Source: Halorussus marinus (lineage in GTDB: Archaea > Halobacteriota > Halobacteria > Halobacteriales > Haladaptataceae). Taken from it: DNA of 64,000 nucleotides. The translations under genes and the position numbers were made by a program. The stretch spans positions 310,001 to 374,000 of the forward strand of contig NZ_SBIV01000003.1 of the NCBI RefSeq assembly GCF_004765795.1, read 5' to 3'. How positions within the stretch are numbered: the first letter of the stretch is position 1; every line of letters starts with the position of its first letter. Positions 1 through 9,082 of the stretch are shown here, in pieces. The notes beneath the pieces were generated by a model. It made no database searches. It was not told the DNA's origin and saw nothing but the letters and a program-made list of their open reading frames with translations.

Positions 1-673
1 CGCCGGTGACGGAGACGAACCCCTCCCGGGAGACGTTCGCGCCGTCCTCGTCGACGTCGAATTCGCTCGCCCGGTCGCCCTCGGCGTAGACCAGTTCGGT
101 CCCGCCCAGCGCCGCTTCGACGGCGAGACTCGACCCGTTCGGCTCGACCTCAACGCGCCGGGATTCGCGCCACTCCGAGTCTGGCGTCCAGGTCTGGACG
201 ACCAGCGCAACTCGGGTGACGTTCGCGCCCGCGGTCCAGTCGAGCGCGCCGGTGAGGTTCCCCGCGATGCGCTCGACCGCGCCGTCGTCGTTGCGTACCG
301 TCGGCGGGTCCGACGCCGAGAGCGCGAGCGTCGCGTTCGGCGCGACGGGGTCGGGCGCCGTGGTCGTCTCCGGGGTGGTCGTCGTCGCCGTCTCGGGATC
401 GAGCGCGGCCTCGTCGGCATCGCTCGCGTCGGTCGTCGCGGTCGACTCGGTCGCGGTGGTCGTCGCGGTCGGCTGAGTGGTCACGGTCGGGTCGGGCGGC
501 GCCGGCGTGGTGGTCGGGGTCGCGGTCTGCTCGTCGGCGCCGTCGGTGAGCGTCCCGACGAACCCGAACCCGGCGCCAGCGACGACGACCCCGGTGATGA
601 GTAACACGAGCGCCGTCTGCCGGACGCCCATCTTCGTCAGGCGAGCGAGGAGTTCACGGAGCACCGCGATCAC
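1..673 (-). CDS. Secreted/membrane-anchored protein with Thr-rich linker, C-terminus cut off by window edge
   Basis: Read on the minus strand from a GTG at 673 (an in-frame ATG at 631 is the alternative start) and still open at base 1, so the C-terminus is missing. After a short basic N-terminus comes one hydrophobic segment (about residues 19-40), then a linker of some 60 residues dominated by Thr, Pro, Ala and Asp, typical of haloarchaeal surface proteins that are O-glycosylated. The remaining part looks like an extracellular beta-rich domain. It lies just downstream of two SipW-type surface proteins on the same strand but 220 bp away, so a shared transcript is possible but not shown. No family recognised. 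Confidence 0.6.
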   Translation of the reverse strand, partial: MIAVLRELLARLTKMGVRQTALVLLITGVVVAGAGFGFVGTLTDGADEQTATPTTTPAPPDPTVTTQPTATTTATESTATTDASDADEAALDPETATTTTPETTTAPDPVAPNATLALSASDPPTVRNDDGAVERIAGNLTGALDWTAGANVTRVALVVQTWTPDSEWRESRRVEVEPNGSSLAVEAALGGTELVYAEGDRASEFDVDEDGANVSREGFVSVTG

Positions 674-895
674 CCGCGGTTGCGAACGTCACGGCTACTC
701 GTTTCGAACGGCTGGAGGGCGTCTCTACTCGCGTATGAAGGAGTTGCATGCTGAAAATCGTGCTGTGAGACGAGAGAGTCGAGACTGTCGACCGACGGCG
801 AGCGTTCGAACGGCCGGTGTCCGACATGACTCGATAGGTGGTTCGCGGTTAGTTCTCGGTCGCTGCGGCGCAACGGATCGGCGGCGATCGCCGGA

Positions 896-1558
896 TTACT
901 GGCTGTCCTCCTGGTTCAGGTGGAACTTTGCGTCGATGACGACCCGGTCGCTCTGGATTTCATTGCCCGCGTCCTCGGGGATCCGGTACTCCGATTCGAT
1001 AGTCGCGTAGTCGCCAGCGTCGATCTGGACGTTCAGATCTCGCTCGCCGGTCGTCAGCGTCGACGCCTTGACCAGACCGTTCTTGTCGCCGATGAGATAC
1101 GCCGGGTCGGGATTCGCCTCGACGATGCGAGACCGAATCCAGAGGTTCTCGGCGAGCTCGCCGCTCTGGGGGCCGCCGCTGGACTCGCCCTCCGGATCGT
1201 CTTCCTCCGGCGACGCCGCTTCCGGGTCGTTCACGCCGTTCTCCTCGTCGCGGATCGAGACGATCTCGAAGTCCAGCGAGCCGTCAACGGTTCCCTCGTT
1301 CTTTATGATCGCGGTCTCCTGGTCGTCGCTCATTCCCGGGGCGGCCTCCTCGACGTGGATCAGCTGAAACTCCCCGGCGTTGCCGACTTCGAGGTCGAGT
1401 GTGCCCGCGGCGAGGGTGTTGTCACCGCTCGTCTCCGTGTCCTGGAACAGCGCCATCGTGCCCGCACCAGCGGCTGCCGACGCCGCGCCGATCGTCGCGA
1501 GTCCGCCGAGCACCCGTCGACGGGTGCGGCCGGCGGTACCGTCAGTTTCGTCGGACAC
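896..1558 (-). CDS. SipW-dependent-type surface protein (TasA/camelysin-like), 220 aa
   Basis: The N-terminus has a twin-Arg-containing basic stretch followed by LGGLATIGAASAAAGAGTMA and then LFQDTETSGDNTLAAGTLDL. This is the signature of signal peptides cut by SipW-like signal peptidases, seen in TasA and camelysin relatives that form surface fibres or coats. The mature part is acidic and beta-rich, with a Glu/Ser/Gly-rich insertion near residues 110-130. The start is GTG at 1558, only 14 nt after the stop of the paralogue upstream, so the two are an operon. Both proteins end in the same residues LNQEDSQ, suggesting tandem duplication. A matching signal peptidase gene is not in the window and may lie beyond the left edge. 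Confidence 0.8.
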   Translation of the reverse strand: MSDETDGTAGRTRRRVLGGLATIGAASAAAGAGTMALFQDTETSGDNTLAAGTLDLEVGNAGEFQLIHVEEAAPGMSDDQETAIIKNEGTVDGSLDFEIVSIRDEENGVNDPEAASPEEDDPEGESSGGPQSGELAENLWIRSRIVEANPDPAYLIGDKNGLVKASTLTTGERDLNVQIDAGDYATIESEYRIPEDAGNEIQSDRVVIDAKFHLNQEDSQ

Positions 1559-1572
1559 TTGCGGTCACCCGG

Positions 1573-2739
1573 TTACTGGGAGTCTTCCTGATTGAGTTCG
1601 GCGTCGATGTTGAAGGACACCGAGTCGCCCTGAACGGCGTTACCGACGTTCTTCGAGAGCTCGTACTCCACGATGACGTACTTCGTGCTACCGGACGGGA
1701 GGCTGACATTCGATTCCGCGTCGACCTTCGGCAGCCGGTTGACCTTGCCGGCGCTCACGAAGGTATCGTTGTTGCTTTTCTTCGAGTCGGAGCTGACGCG
1801 AACCGAAACGTCGAGCATGTCCGCGAGCGTCCGGAGCTGGCCGCGCTGAATCTCGACCATCTTGGTCGCGTGGCCGTCGAAGCTGCTGGTCCCCGCGATC
1901 GGGGGGTTGTTGTAGCCGAAGCCGGGGATGAACGGGATGGCGAGGTTCGAACCGGACGTCGAGGGGGTGTATGCTGCGAGGTTGGCCTGTCCGGTGATCG
2001 CGAACGGATCGGCGAGATCGCCGGCCGGAACCTTGACGACGAAGCGCTTGTTCCCGTTTTCGAGACGGACGTCGTAGCCGGAGGGAACCGACTCGTTCCG
2101 ATTACGCGAGCCGGATGGGAGGGTGCTTGCGTCGTCGTAGCCTCCTTCGAAATTACCGTCGTTGTCGTGGTCTCGAACAGCCAGTTGGAAGTCTTCGATC
2201 CCGTCGTTATCGGAATCGAAGGCGAAGACAGCTGAGTCGCCGCTCGGATCGAGAGCGTACGGGAGATCCGCCGTGATGACAACCGGGTCGGAACTCATGT
2301 CGATCTCGACATTTGCGACGCCTCCGAGTTCCGACTGTAGCGAAACCTGATTTCCGTCGTTGTCACTCCCGTAGTGGATGGTGAAGTTCCGCTTGCTCGT
2401 CCGGCTCTGTTCCGGCTCGGGATTGGCGTCGTTCGGCGTCACATCAGAGACGTTGACGTCGAGCGAGCCGCCGAGGCTACCAGCGTTGTTGACTTTGATC
2501 GCAGTGCGACCGGAGTCGCCGGGCGCAATGTCCGACACCGAAAGGGTGGAACTGTTGTTTCCACCGATCGTCAGGTCCAGCGTCCCCGCCTGAACCGTAT
2601 TATCGTTGCTCTCCTCGCTGTCACTGAACAGTGCCATCGTCCCCGCGCCCGTGGCTGCGGACGCAGCGCCGACAGTGAGAACGCCTCCGAGTACTTTACG
2701 CCGCGACAGGTCGAATCCGCTGTTGTCTTCGTCGGTCAT
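1573..2739 (-). CDS. SipW-dependent-type surface protein, larger paralogue, 388 aa
   Basis: First gene of the two-gene operon. The N-terminus reads SRRKVLGGVLTVGAASAATG followed by AGTMALFSDSEESNDNTVQA and GTLDL, the same signal and cleavage context as the downstream protein. The middle of the protein (about residues 130-330) is an extra domain absent from the 220-aa paralogue, and the C-terminal segment with FNIDAELNQEDSQ is shared. Likely exported and assembled at the cell surface, as TasA/camelysin proteins are; what the insert binds is unknown. ATG at 2739 is clear. The 260-bp spacer upstream is divergent with the wHTH protein at 3001. Confidence 0.8.
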   Translation of the reverse strand: MTDEDNSGFDLSRRKVLGGVLTVGAASAATGAGTMALFSDSEESNDNTVQAGTLDLTIGGNNSSTLSVSDIAPGDSGRTAIKVNNAGSLGGSLDVNVSDVTPNDANPEPEQSRTSKRNFTIHYGSDNDGNQVSLQSELGGVANVEIDMSSDPVVITADLPYALDPSGDSAVFAFDSDNDGIEDFQLAVRDHDNDGNFEGGYDDASTLPSGSRNRNESVPSGYDVRLENGNKRFVVKVPAGDLADPFAITGQANLAAYTPSTSGSNLAIPFIPGFGYNNPPIAGTSSFDGHATKMVEIQRGQLRTLADMLDVSVRVSSDSKKSNNDTFVSAGKVNRLPKVDAESNVSLPSGSTKYVIVEYELSKNVGNAVQGDSVSFNIDAELNQEDSQ

Positions 2740-2965
2740 AGTTGTCTCACGACGGGTGTCCCGTCGTCACTCACAGCTTATACGACAACCATCCCATATA
2801 TTGGCTTGTTGACGGGAGTTCAGGGCGGGCCTGTAACCGTGCAAACAGTGTCAGAAAAACCGTCTTGGTCCGCATACAGGTCGTTCAAAGACTGTTTGAT
2901 ACGGCCGCCGTCTCCCGATTCGGTGCTCGGATCCGTTCCGGATCACGCTCTCGTTGAAACGTAGG

Positions 2966-2975
2966 ATAAGCTTAT
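2966..2975 (+). promoter_or_regulatory. TATA-like box / perfect 10-bp palindrome upstream of the 3001 gene
   Basis: ATAAGCTTAT is a perfect palindrome centred about 30 nt before the ATG at 3001, where the TATA box of a leaderless haloarchaeal transcript would lie. A second AT-rich stretch touches the start codon itself. It is in the divergent spacer and could also be a regulator site. Confidence 0.45.
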
Positions 2976-3000
2976 GTGACGGTACGTTCAAATTATAAAT

Positions 3001-3624
3001 ATGTCAGCGGGTGCGAAATCGACACCGGCCTCCCAGCCGTCGGGGGCCGACTCGGGGGAGCCGTCGCGCGAGGAGATATTCGAGATCGTGAGCAACCAGC
3101 GTCGCCGACACGTCGTCCACTACCTGCACCAGCGGGACCGCCCCGTCGAACTCCGGGAGCTGTCGACCCATCTCTCGGCGTGGGAGAACGAGGAGGCGCC
3201 CGCGGAGGTCACCCACGACGAGCGCCGGCGGGTGTACACCGCGCTCCGCCAGACTCACCTCCCGAAGATGGACGAGGCCAACGTCGTCGAGTACGACGCC
3301 GACCGGAGCGTCATCGAGTCCAGCGACGGGATCGAGGACGTCGAACTCTACCTCGACGTGGTGCCCGACGCCGAGATCCCGCGCAGCGAGTACTACCTCG
3401 GGCTCGGGGCGGTGTGTGCGGCGCTCCTGACGGTCGCGTGGGTCGACATCGTCCCGTTCAACGCGCTCCCGGACATGGCGTGGGCGGGCCTGTGCATCGC
3501 GTCGGTGATCGTCTCGGCCGCGGTCGACACCTACTACGAGCGCAAGCGCCGGCTCGGTAGTGCCGGGTCGCCGCCCGACGTCCCGGAGATCGAGTCGGCC
3601 GACGAGACCGAATCGCGGTCATGA
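3001..3624 (+). CDS. DUF7344-like winged-helix protein with two C-terminal membrane segments
   Basis: 207 aa. Residues about 22-105 form a winged-helix domain of the haloarchaeal DUF7344 type (EIFEIVSNQRRRHVVHYL, then the recognition region and HLPKMDEANVVEYD). Two hydrophobic segments follow near residues 135-155 and 160-180, and the tail is basic then acidic. The layout suggests a membrane-tethered DNA-binding regulator. Its last codons overlap the start of the 3621 gene by 4 nt (ATGA), so the two are translationally coupled. Family membership is from sequence resemblance; target genes are unknown. Confidence 0.75.
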   Translation: MSAGAKSTPASQPSGADSGEPSREEIFEIVSNQRRRHVVHYLHQRDRPVELRELSTHLSAWENEEAPAEVTHDERRRVYTALRQTHLPKMDEANVVEYDADRSVIESSDGIEDVELYLDVVPDAEIPRSEYYLGLGAVCAALLTVAWVDIVPFNALPDMAWAGLCIASVIVSAAVDTYYERKRRLGSAGSPPDVPEIESADETESRS

Positions 3625-3992
3625 GCCAGCAGTTACCGCCGGATCACCCGCTCTCGCTCGCCGCCGCCCCGACGACCCAGCGGGAGTTCGTCTGGCTGTG
3701 GATCGTCGCGACGACCGGCTACGGCGTCGGCGACGTGGTCACGACGATCGCGCTCGTGAACTACCACCCCGCGGTCACCGAGGGGAACCCGCTGCTCGCG
3801 CGCACGATGGAAGCGCTCGGGCTCGGCGGGCTCGTGGCCGCGAAGCTGGTGGTGTTCGGGCTCTGTTTCGGGCTCAGCTACTACGCGATCCGGGTGTGGC
3901 GCGACCGGGTCATGTACTACTTCGCGCCCCTCGTCTTGCTGGTGTTCGGGGTGTTTTTCACCGTCTACAACGTCCGGCTGATGCTCGGCTGA
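3621..3992 (+). CDS. Small polytopic membrane protein (DUF5658-like)
   Basis: 123 aa, with about three hydrophobic segments (residues ~24-45, ~65-88, ~96-118) separated by short polar loops. The GVGDVVTTIALV segment followed by an Asn-Pro-Leu loop resembles DUF5658 membrane proteins. The ATG overlaps the stop of the upstream membrane-tethered wHTH protein, so they are co-transcribed and probably work together at the membrane. No catalytic motif is visible and no substrate can be assigned. Confidence 0.65.
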   Translation: MSQQLPPDHPLSLAAAPTTQREFVWLWIVATTGYGVGDVVTTIALVNYHPAVTEGNPLLARTMEALGLGGLVAAKLVVFGLCFGLSYYAIRVWRDRVMYYFAPLVLLVFGVFFTVYNVRLMLG

Positions 3993-4089
3993 CGCGTCGA
4001 TCGGCGACCGAGCCGAACGGACGCGAGCCCCGCCGACCGAGGGGCGATCACGTCCGCCGGGGCGTCCGTCCGCTCGGAGCCAAGCGACC

Positions 4090-5127
4090 CTATCCGGTCG
4101 TCGTCTCGGCGCCGACGGTCGTCTCGTCGCCGTCCGCCCCGCGAACGACGACCTCCTCGATGGTGTCTTGGTCCCACATGAAGTGGACGAACGGCTGAGT
4201 CTCGCCGCTCGGGAGCTCGAACGCGGTCGGGACCGGACTCGTCTGAGGACCCTCCGGCGTCCCCTTGATCGGCGGCATGAACAGGTGCGTGTGATGGGGC
4301 CGGCCGAGGTAGCGCTCGTCTTCGGCCAGCGGGAGCTCCTCGTCGAGCGCCAGCGCGTAGCTGTCCGCCTTCCGGACGTTCTCGGATGTCATGAAGTGCA
4401 TGACTCGTCCCTCGTCGACGACCTCGCCGTTGATCCGGAGCGCCCCCAGCCCCCACAGCGCCGCGTAATTGAACATACGTGGCATTAACGGCGTGCCCGT
4501 TCCGGTGATCCCGTGGAGCCACGTTCCGGTCACCACGCCGCCTCCCGTCTCCCACGGCGGGAACGGCGGCTTGATGACGTGGTCGAGCACGGCCTCGTAC
4601 TCGTTTCCGGCCGGGTCCCCAAAGCGGGCGGTCACCGCCGCGGTGTCGCGGGTGTCGCCGGGCCCGCCCGGGGTGTCCCACGGCTGGCGGTCACTGTAGG
4701 TCAGGTCGAGTTCGCCCTCGGTGGGTTCGGCCGAATCGCTGTACCCGGTCAGGACGTCGGCGATCGTGTACGCCGATTCGTCCTCGTTCGTGCGTCGCTG
4801 TTCGAGCGGGAGCCCCACCTGAAACGTCTGTTCCTCCAGGACTGCTTTCACCGGTCCCTCCGCGACATCGACCCAGTGGCGGCCGGTCATCCGGGGGTTG
4901 TCGGGCGTCCCGAAGACGTACTCGCTCAACGCTCGCCGCCCGGGGAGCACCCAGTGGGCGGTGTTGCCCGGCGCCTGCGTGACCCGGACGTCGATGCCCG
5001 GCCACCCCGTCTCCCCGTCGGCGTCCTGTTCGAACCGGATCGGCACGTCGCCGAGGCCGTCGACGCCGAGTGCGCCGACGCCCGCGAGCGCGCCCAGTTG
5101 CAGAAACTCCCGTCTGTCGTGTGTCAT
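4090..5127 (-). CDS. Tat-exported protein of unknown function, 345 aa
   Basis: The ATG at 5127 starts MTHDRREFLQLGALAGVGAL, a Tat signal with the RR-x-F-L-x-L pattern; a GTG 9 nt upstream is a less likely start. The exported domain has several conserved-looking aromatic and His-rich stretches (HWVLPGRR, GRPHHTHLFMPPIKG, FVHFMWDQDT), suggesting a cofactor- or metal-binding enzyme or binding protein, but no family is recognised. It stands alone, between a convergent membrane gene and the dUTPase gene on the same strand. Folded export is inferred from the Tat motif. Confidence 0.6.
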   Translation of the reverse strand: MTHDRREFLQLGALAGVGALGVDGLGDVPIRFEQDADGETGWPGIDVRVTQAPGNTAHWVLPGRRALSEYVFGTPDNPRMTGRHWVDVAEGPVKAVLEEQTFQVGLPLEQRRTNEDESAYTIADVLTGYSDSAEPTEGELDLTYSDRQPWDTPGGPGDTRDTAAVTARFGDPAGNEYEAVLDHVIKPPFPPWETGGGVVTGTWLHGITGTGTPLMPRMFNYAALWGLGALRINGEVVDEGRVMHFMTSENVRKADSYALALDEELPLAEDERYLGRPHHTHLFMPPIKGTPEGPQTSPVPTAFELPSGETQPFVHFMWDQDTIEEVVVRGADGDETTVGAETTTG

Positions 5128-5204
5128 TCTCTCCACCGAAGGTATCCACCACTCCGCCCCGAATAAGGGCTTGGCGGTTGTGCGCCCGACCCGCGAAACC
5201 GCCC

Positions 5205-5699
5205 CTAGAACTCGTCCAGCCCGACGTTCTCGCCCTGATACGAGCCGTCGTAGGTGCCGTCGTGGTCGGCTTCGGCGAGCACCAACTGGGCGATGCGCGC
5301 GCCGGTCTCGATCTCGATGTCGCGGTGGACTTCGAGCAGTCCCTCGCCTTTCCCCTCGTAGCCGGCGTCCCAGACCGCGGTGTTCAGCATACAGGAGTTA
5401 CGAAGGAGCGACGACCGCGGGTAGATGTAACCGACGTGACCCTCGGGGATCCGGACGGTCTCGGCGTACTGAACGACGTACCCGCCGGGCGTCAGGTAGT
5501 AGCTCTCGGGGGCGTCGTCTGCGACCTGCTCGGTTTCGAGTCGCTGTCGGGCCCCGATCTCCTTGCCCTCCCGGCCGATCCGGCCGGGTTCGCGCTGCTC
5601 GTACACCGCCGCCAGCGTGAGGTCGACGCCGTTTGGCTGGACCTGTTCGGCCGTCGTCTCCGAGACGTGTTCGGCCACGTAGGAACCGCTCTCGAACAT
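5205..5699 (-). CDS. dut: dUTP diphosphatase (dCTP deaminase/dUTPase superfamily)
   Basis: 164 aa. Hydrolyses dUTP to dUMP and PPi, keeping uracil out of DNA and supplying dUMP for dTMP synthesis. The superfamily active-site segment is present (YIYPRSSLLRNSCMLNT, then VWDAGYEGKGEG), followed by the beta-strand run ending in GARIAQLVLAEAD. The archaeal dCTP deaminase and dUTPase share this fold; the haloarchaeal proteins of this length are annotated as dUTPases, but bifunctional activity cannot be excluded. ATG at 5699. Reads away from the aconitase gene. Confidence 0.8.
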   Translation of the reverse strand: MFESGSYVAEHVSETTAEQVQPNGVDLTLAAVYEQREPGRIGREGKEIGARQRLETEQVADDAPESYYLTPGGYVVQYAETVRIPEGHVGYIYPRSSLLRNSCMLNTAVWDAGYEGKGEGLLEVHRDIEIETGARIAQLVLAEADHDGTYDGSYQGENVGLDEF

Positions 5700-5831
5700 A
5701 CGCGAGTGGAATTCTCGGCGGCGTATATCGGTGCCGGAGTCCGATCGGTGTGTCAGAGGCCGACGGTTCGCGTAACAATTACCGGCCGACGTGCGGATTT
5801 ACGACTGTCCGAATGAACAGAAACACGCGGG

Positions 5832-5839
5832 ATTTATAC
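5832..5839 (+). promoter_or_regulatory. TATA-like box for aconitase
   Basis: ATTTATAC lies 27-34 nt before the aconitase ATG at 5866, the standard spacing for a leaderless haloarchaeal transcript. It also argues against the longer reading frame that begins upstream. Confidence 0.6.
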
Positions 5840-5865
5840 CCGAGGAGAGTCGATATTCGTGCGTT

Positions 5866-7842
5866 ATGGGACAAACGCTAACGGAGAAAATACTCGAAGA
5901 CCACCTCGTCGACGGTGAACTCGAAACCGGCGAGGAGATCGGAATCGAGATCGACCAGGTACTGACACAGGACACCACGGGCACCCTCGTGTGGCTCCAG
6001 TTCGAGGCGCTCGGCCTCGAAGAGGTCCAGACGGAGCTGGCGGCCCAGTACTGTGACCACCAGACCTACCAGTTCGACTTCAAGAACACCGACGACCACC
6101 GGTTCCTCCGGTCGGCGGCCGGAACCTACGGCGCGCACTTCTCGCGACCGGGCAACGGCATCTGTCACAACGTCCACAAGGAGAACTTCGCCGCGCCCGG
6201 CAAGACGATGCTCGGGTCCGACTCCCACACCCCGACGCCCGGCGGCCTCGGCGAGCTCGCGATCGGCTCGGGCGGCCTCGACGTGACCGTCGCGATGGGC
6301 GGGGGCCCCTACTACATCGAGATGCCCGAGGTCGTCAACGTCCGACTCGAAGGCGAGCTCCCCGAGTGGGCGACCGCCAAGGACGTCATCCTCGAGATGC
6401 TCCGGCGCCTCAGCGTGAAGGGCGGCGTCGGCAAGATCTTCGAGTACACGGGCCCGGGCGTCGAGAGCCTCTCGGTCCCCGAGCGGACGACCATCACCAA
6501 CATGGGCACCGAGCTCGGCGCCACCTCGTCGATCTTCCCGACCGACGAGAACACCAAAGACTACCTCGAACGGCTCGGCCGCGGCGAGGACTACGTCGAG
6601 GTTGGCCCCGACGAGGACGCCGAGTACGACGACGAGATCGTTCTCGACCTGAGCGACCTCGAACCGCTCATCGCCAAGCCGTCGATGCCCGACAACGTCG
6701 TGCCGGTCAGCGAGGTCGCGGGCACCGAGGTCGACCAGACCATCATCGGCTCGTGTACCAACGGCGCCTACGAGGACATCCTCCCGGCCGCCAAGATGCT
6801 GGAGGGCCGCGAGATCAACCGGACGACCGAGATGATCGTCGCGCCCGGTAGCAAGCAGGCCTCCGAGATGCTCGCCCGTCAGGGCTGGGTCGCCGAGATG
6901 ATGGCGGCCGGCGTCAACTTCTCCGAGGCCACCTGCGGGGCGTGTATCGGCATCGGTCACGTCCCGGCCAGCGACTCCGTCTCGCTCCGGACGTTCAACC
7001 GCAACTTCGAGGGTCGCTCGGGCATCGAGGACGACAACGTCTACCTCTGTTCGCCGGAGGTCGCCACCGCGGCGGCCATCAAGGGCGAGATCGTCGACCC
7101 GCGGGACCTCGCCGACGAACTCGGCGACCTCGAGGACCCCGGCTTCGAGCTCCCCGACGAGTATCTCGGTAGCAACGTCGACCTCATCAGCCCCGACGAG
7201 GCGCCCGACGACGAGCTCATCAAGGGCCCGAACATCGGCGACGTCCCGCTCAAAGACGAGCTCGACGCCCACCTCGAAGGCGAGGCCCTCCTGAAGATGG
7301 AGGACAACATCACGACCGACCACATCATCCCGGCGACCTCCGACATCCTGAAGTTCCGGTCGAACATCCCGAAGCTCTCGGAGTTCACCCTCTCGCGGGT
7401 CGACGACACGTTCGCCGACCGCGCGCTGGAGGCCGACGGCGGCTTCCTCGTCGCCGGCGAGAACTACGGACAGGGTAGCTCCCGCGAGCACGCGGCGCTG
7501 TGCCCGATGTACCTCGGCGTGGAGGGCGTGCTGGCCCAGAGCTTCGCCCGGATCCACAAGGCGAACCTCTTCAACTTCGGCCTCATCCCGCTCACCATCG
7601 ACGAGGAGACCTACGCGAAGATCGAGCAGGGCGACGACGTCGAGATCGTCGACGACGTGGCCGAGGCGGTCCGCTCCGGTCAGGAGGAGTTCACCGTCCG
7701 CATCAACGACGACTGGGAGGCGACGGCTCACCTCGACGCCTCCGAGCGCGAACGCGAGATTCTCGCCGACGGTGGCAAGCTCTCGCACACGAAAAAGCAG
7801 GCCGAGTCCGGCGGCGACTCGCCCGCGCCCGCGGACGACTGA
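5866..7842 (+). CDS. acn: Aconitate hydratase
   Basis: 658 aa. Interconverts citrate and isocitrate in the TCA cycle with a 4Fe-4S cluster. The three cluster cysteines are visible: one in GSCTNGAYED (Cys297) and two in CGACIGIGH (Cys357 and Cys360). The substrate-loop region GSDSHTPTPGG lies near residue 120, and the swivel domain (ENYGQGSSREHAA, ARIHKANLFNFGLIPL) fills the C-terminal third. The length suits the short archaeal/mitochondrial-type enzyme. Start chosen as ATG 5866 because of the TATA box just before it and the MGQTLTEKILEDH N-terminus. Monocistronic, with a T-rich run just after the stop. Confidence 0.95.
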   Translation: MGQTLTEKILEDHLVDGELETGEEIGIEIDQVLTQDTTGTLVWLQFEALGLEEVQTELAAQYCDHQTYQFDFKNTDDHRFLRSAAGTYGAHFSRPGNGICHNVHKENFAAPGKTMLGSDSHTPTPGGLGELAIGSGGLDVTVAMGGGPYYIEMPEVVNVRLEGELPEWATAKDVILEMLRRLSVKGGVGKIFEYTGPGVESLSVPERTTITNMGTELGATSSIFPTDENTKDYLERLGRGEDYVEVGPDEDAEYDDEIVLDLSDLEPLIAKPSMPDNVVPVSEVAGTEVDQTIIGSCTNGAYEDILPAAKMLEGREINRTTEMIVAPGSKQASEMLARQGWVAEMMAAGVNFSEATCGACIGIGHVPASDSVSLRTFNRNFEGRSGIEDDNVYLCSPEVATAAAIKGEIVDPRDLADELGDLEDPGFELPDEYLGSNVDLISPDEAPDDELIKGPNIGDVPLKDELDAHLEGEALLKMEDNITTDHIIPATSDILKFRSNIPKLSEFTLSRVDDTFADRALEADGGFLVAGENYGQGSSREHAALCPMYLGVEGVLAQSFARIHKANLFNFGLIPLTIDEETYAKIEQGDDVEIVDDVAEAVRSGQEEFTVRINDDWEATAHLDASEREREILADGGKLSHTKKQAESGGDSPAPADD

Positions 7843-8164
7843 GCCGATAGCCACACTGCGTTTTTTCTTTCGTCGCGCTCGGAGCGACTGGTGTCGCGAG
7901 CGCCGCCGCTCGGAGATCACAATTGGAGCGCTTCAGACCCTCGAATAGCGACGCCGGCGAAACGTTTTTATCGCTGGACGGTGAATTATTACACGAAAGA
8001 GAAAAAGAATATAAATCGGTGTCTTTTTCTATCATTTCCGCGTAGCTACTGTTCCCGCGCTCGAACCCGCCGACGCGGACGCTCAGAACCGTGACTCGAA
8101 GCGAGCGCTCGACGACGCGGCCCGACCCCGAACCGACCTGTAAACCGCGACACCGAACCCATAT
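7843..8164. other. Intergenic region with T-rich terminator and AT-rich promoter patches
   Basis: No gene seen. A GTTTTTTCTTT run at about 7860-7869, just after aconitase, is a likely terminator. AT-rich patches near 7965-8030 could hold a promoter, but nothing coding follows until the ATG at 8165. Confidence 0.5.
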
Positions 8165-8695
8165 ATGCCAGACCAACCCACACCGGACGCCGCCGACGTA
8201 CCGATAGACTCCGACCCCGACGCGCTCCGCGCCCGCGAGGGCGTCGACGTCCGCGAGGAGACCAGAGTCCACGACGACCGCGACCACTGCGCGGCCGACG
8301 GCGAGGGCCGGGTCGCGGTCGGAGTCACCGACGAGGCGGGGGCCGTCCTCGCGATCGTGCTGGACGACGGCTCGCGCGCGATGCTACCGAACGGGACGGC
8401 CGAGCCCGGCGACGACTGGGCCGCCGCCGGCCGCGAGCGCGTCGAGCACCTGACCGACCTCCGGGTCGAGATCGACGGCCCCGAACGCGTGCGGCGGGTC
8501 GAACACGTCGTCGAGGGGAGCCCAGACCCCCACGCCACGAGCTACGAGGTCGTTTTCGCGGCCTCGCCCGCCGACCCCCCGGACGAGCGCCGAGTCTCGG
8601 ACGGCTGTGACTGGCGCGCCGAGTGGCTCGACGAACTCCCGGACGCCGTCGAGGACGGTCCCGCCGCCGAGGACGTTCGGCTGTTCGCGGACTGA
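8165..8695 (+). CDS. Nudix-fold-like protein with degenerate Nudix box
   Basis: 176 aa, strongly acidic. The central part (VAVGVTDEAGAVLAIVLDDG, then MLPNGTAEPGDDW and RERVEHLTDL) follows the strand-loop-helix order of a Nudix domain, but the catalytic REUxEExGU motif is not conserved, so hydrolase activity is doubtful. It may be a non-catalytic nucleotide-binding or regulatory Nudix relative. The CDS sits alone between aconitase and a hairpin-rich spacer. Confidence 0.55.
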   Translation: MPDQPTPDAADVPIDSDPDALRAREGVDVREETRVHDDRDHCAADGEGRVAVGVTDEAGAVLAIVLDDGSRAMLPNGTAEPGDDWAAAGRERVEHLTDLRVEIDGPERVRRVEHVVEGSPDPHATSYEVVFAASPADPPDERRVSDGCDWRAEWLDELPDAVEDGPAAEDVRLFAD

Positions 8696-9082
8696 GTCGG
8701 CCCTTTTTGAAACCTATTTCATCGCTTTGCCCGTTCGCGAGTCCGTCTCCGGGGCGACGGTGAACGTTGCTGGCCCGCGAGCGACGAGCGAAGTCGTTCG
8801 AAAGGCATCGCCTTTCGTGATGACGAGAGAGATTCGCTCTCTCGGACCACGAGGAGCGAGCGGGCCAAGCGAGGACCGCCGGAAGAGCGAAGCTCTTCCG
8901 AGCCCACGTTCGCTTCGCTCACGGGGACGATGGGACGAGCGCAGGCTTTTCATCAACGTTTTGCAAGCGAGCGCCGCTCGGGGCGCGAGCACAGCAAAAG
9001 GTTGTGGGGGAGAGTTCGGGAGCTTGCACCTCCGGCCGGAGAGTGCGTTCGATTCTACCGTTCGGCCTCACTAAAAAATTAC
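8696..9082. repeat. Gene-free spacer with clustered perfect hairpins
   Basis: Four inverted repeats sit within 130 bp. An outer pair TGGCCCGC (8771-8778) and GCGGGCCA (8860-8867) encloses two hairpins: CGAAAGGC/GCCTTTCG (8799-8806, 8810-8817) and CGAGAGAG/CTCTCTCG (8824-8831, 8837-8844). A fourth, GGAAGAGC/GCTCTTCC (8881-8888, 8892-8899), follows. The outer-stem-plus-inner-hairpins plan could fold as a branched RNA or be a small palindromic element. No credible protein gene. Confidence 0.6.
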
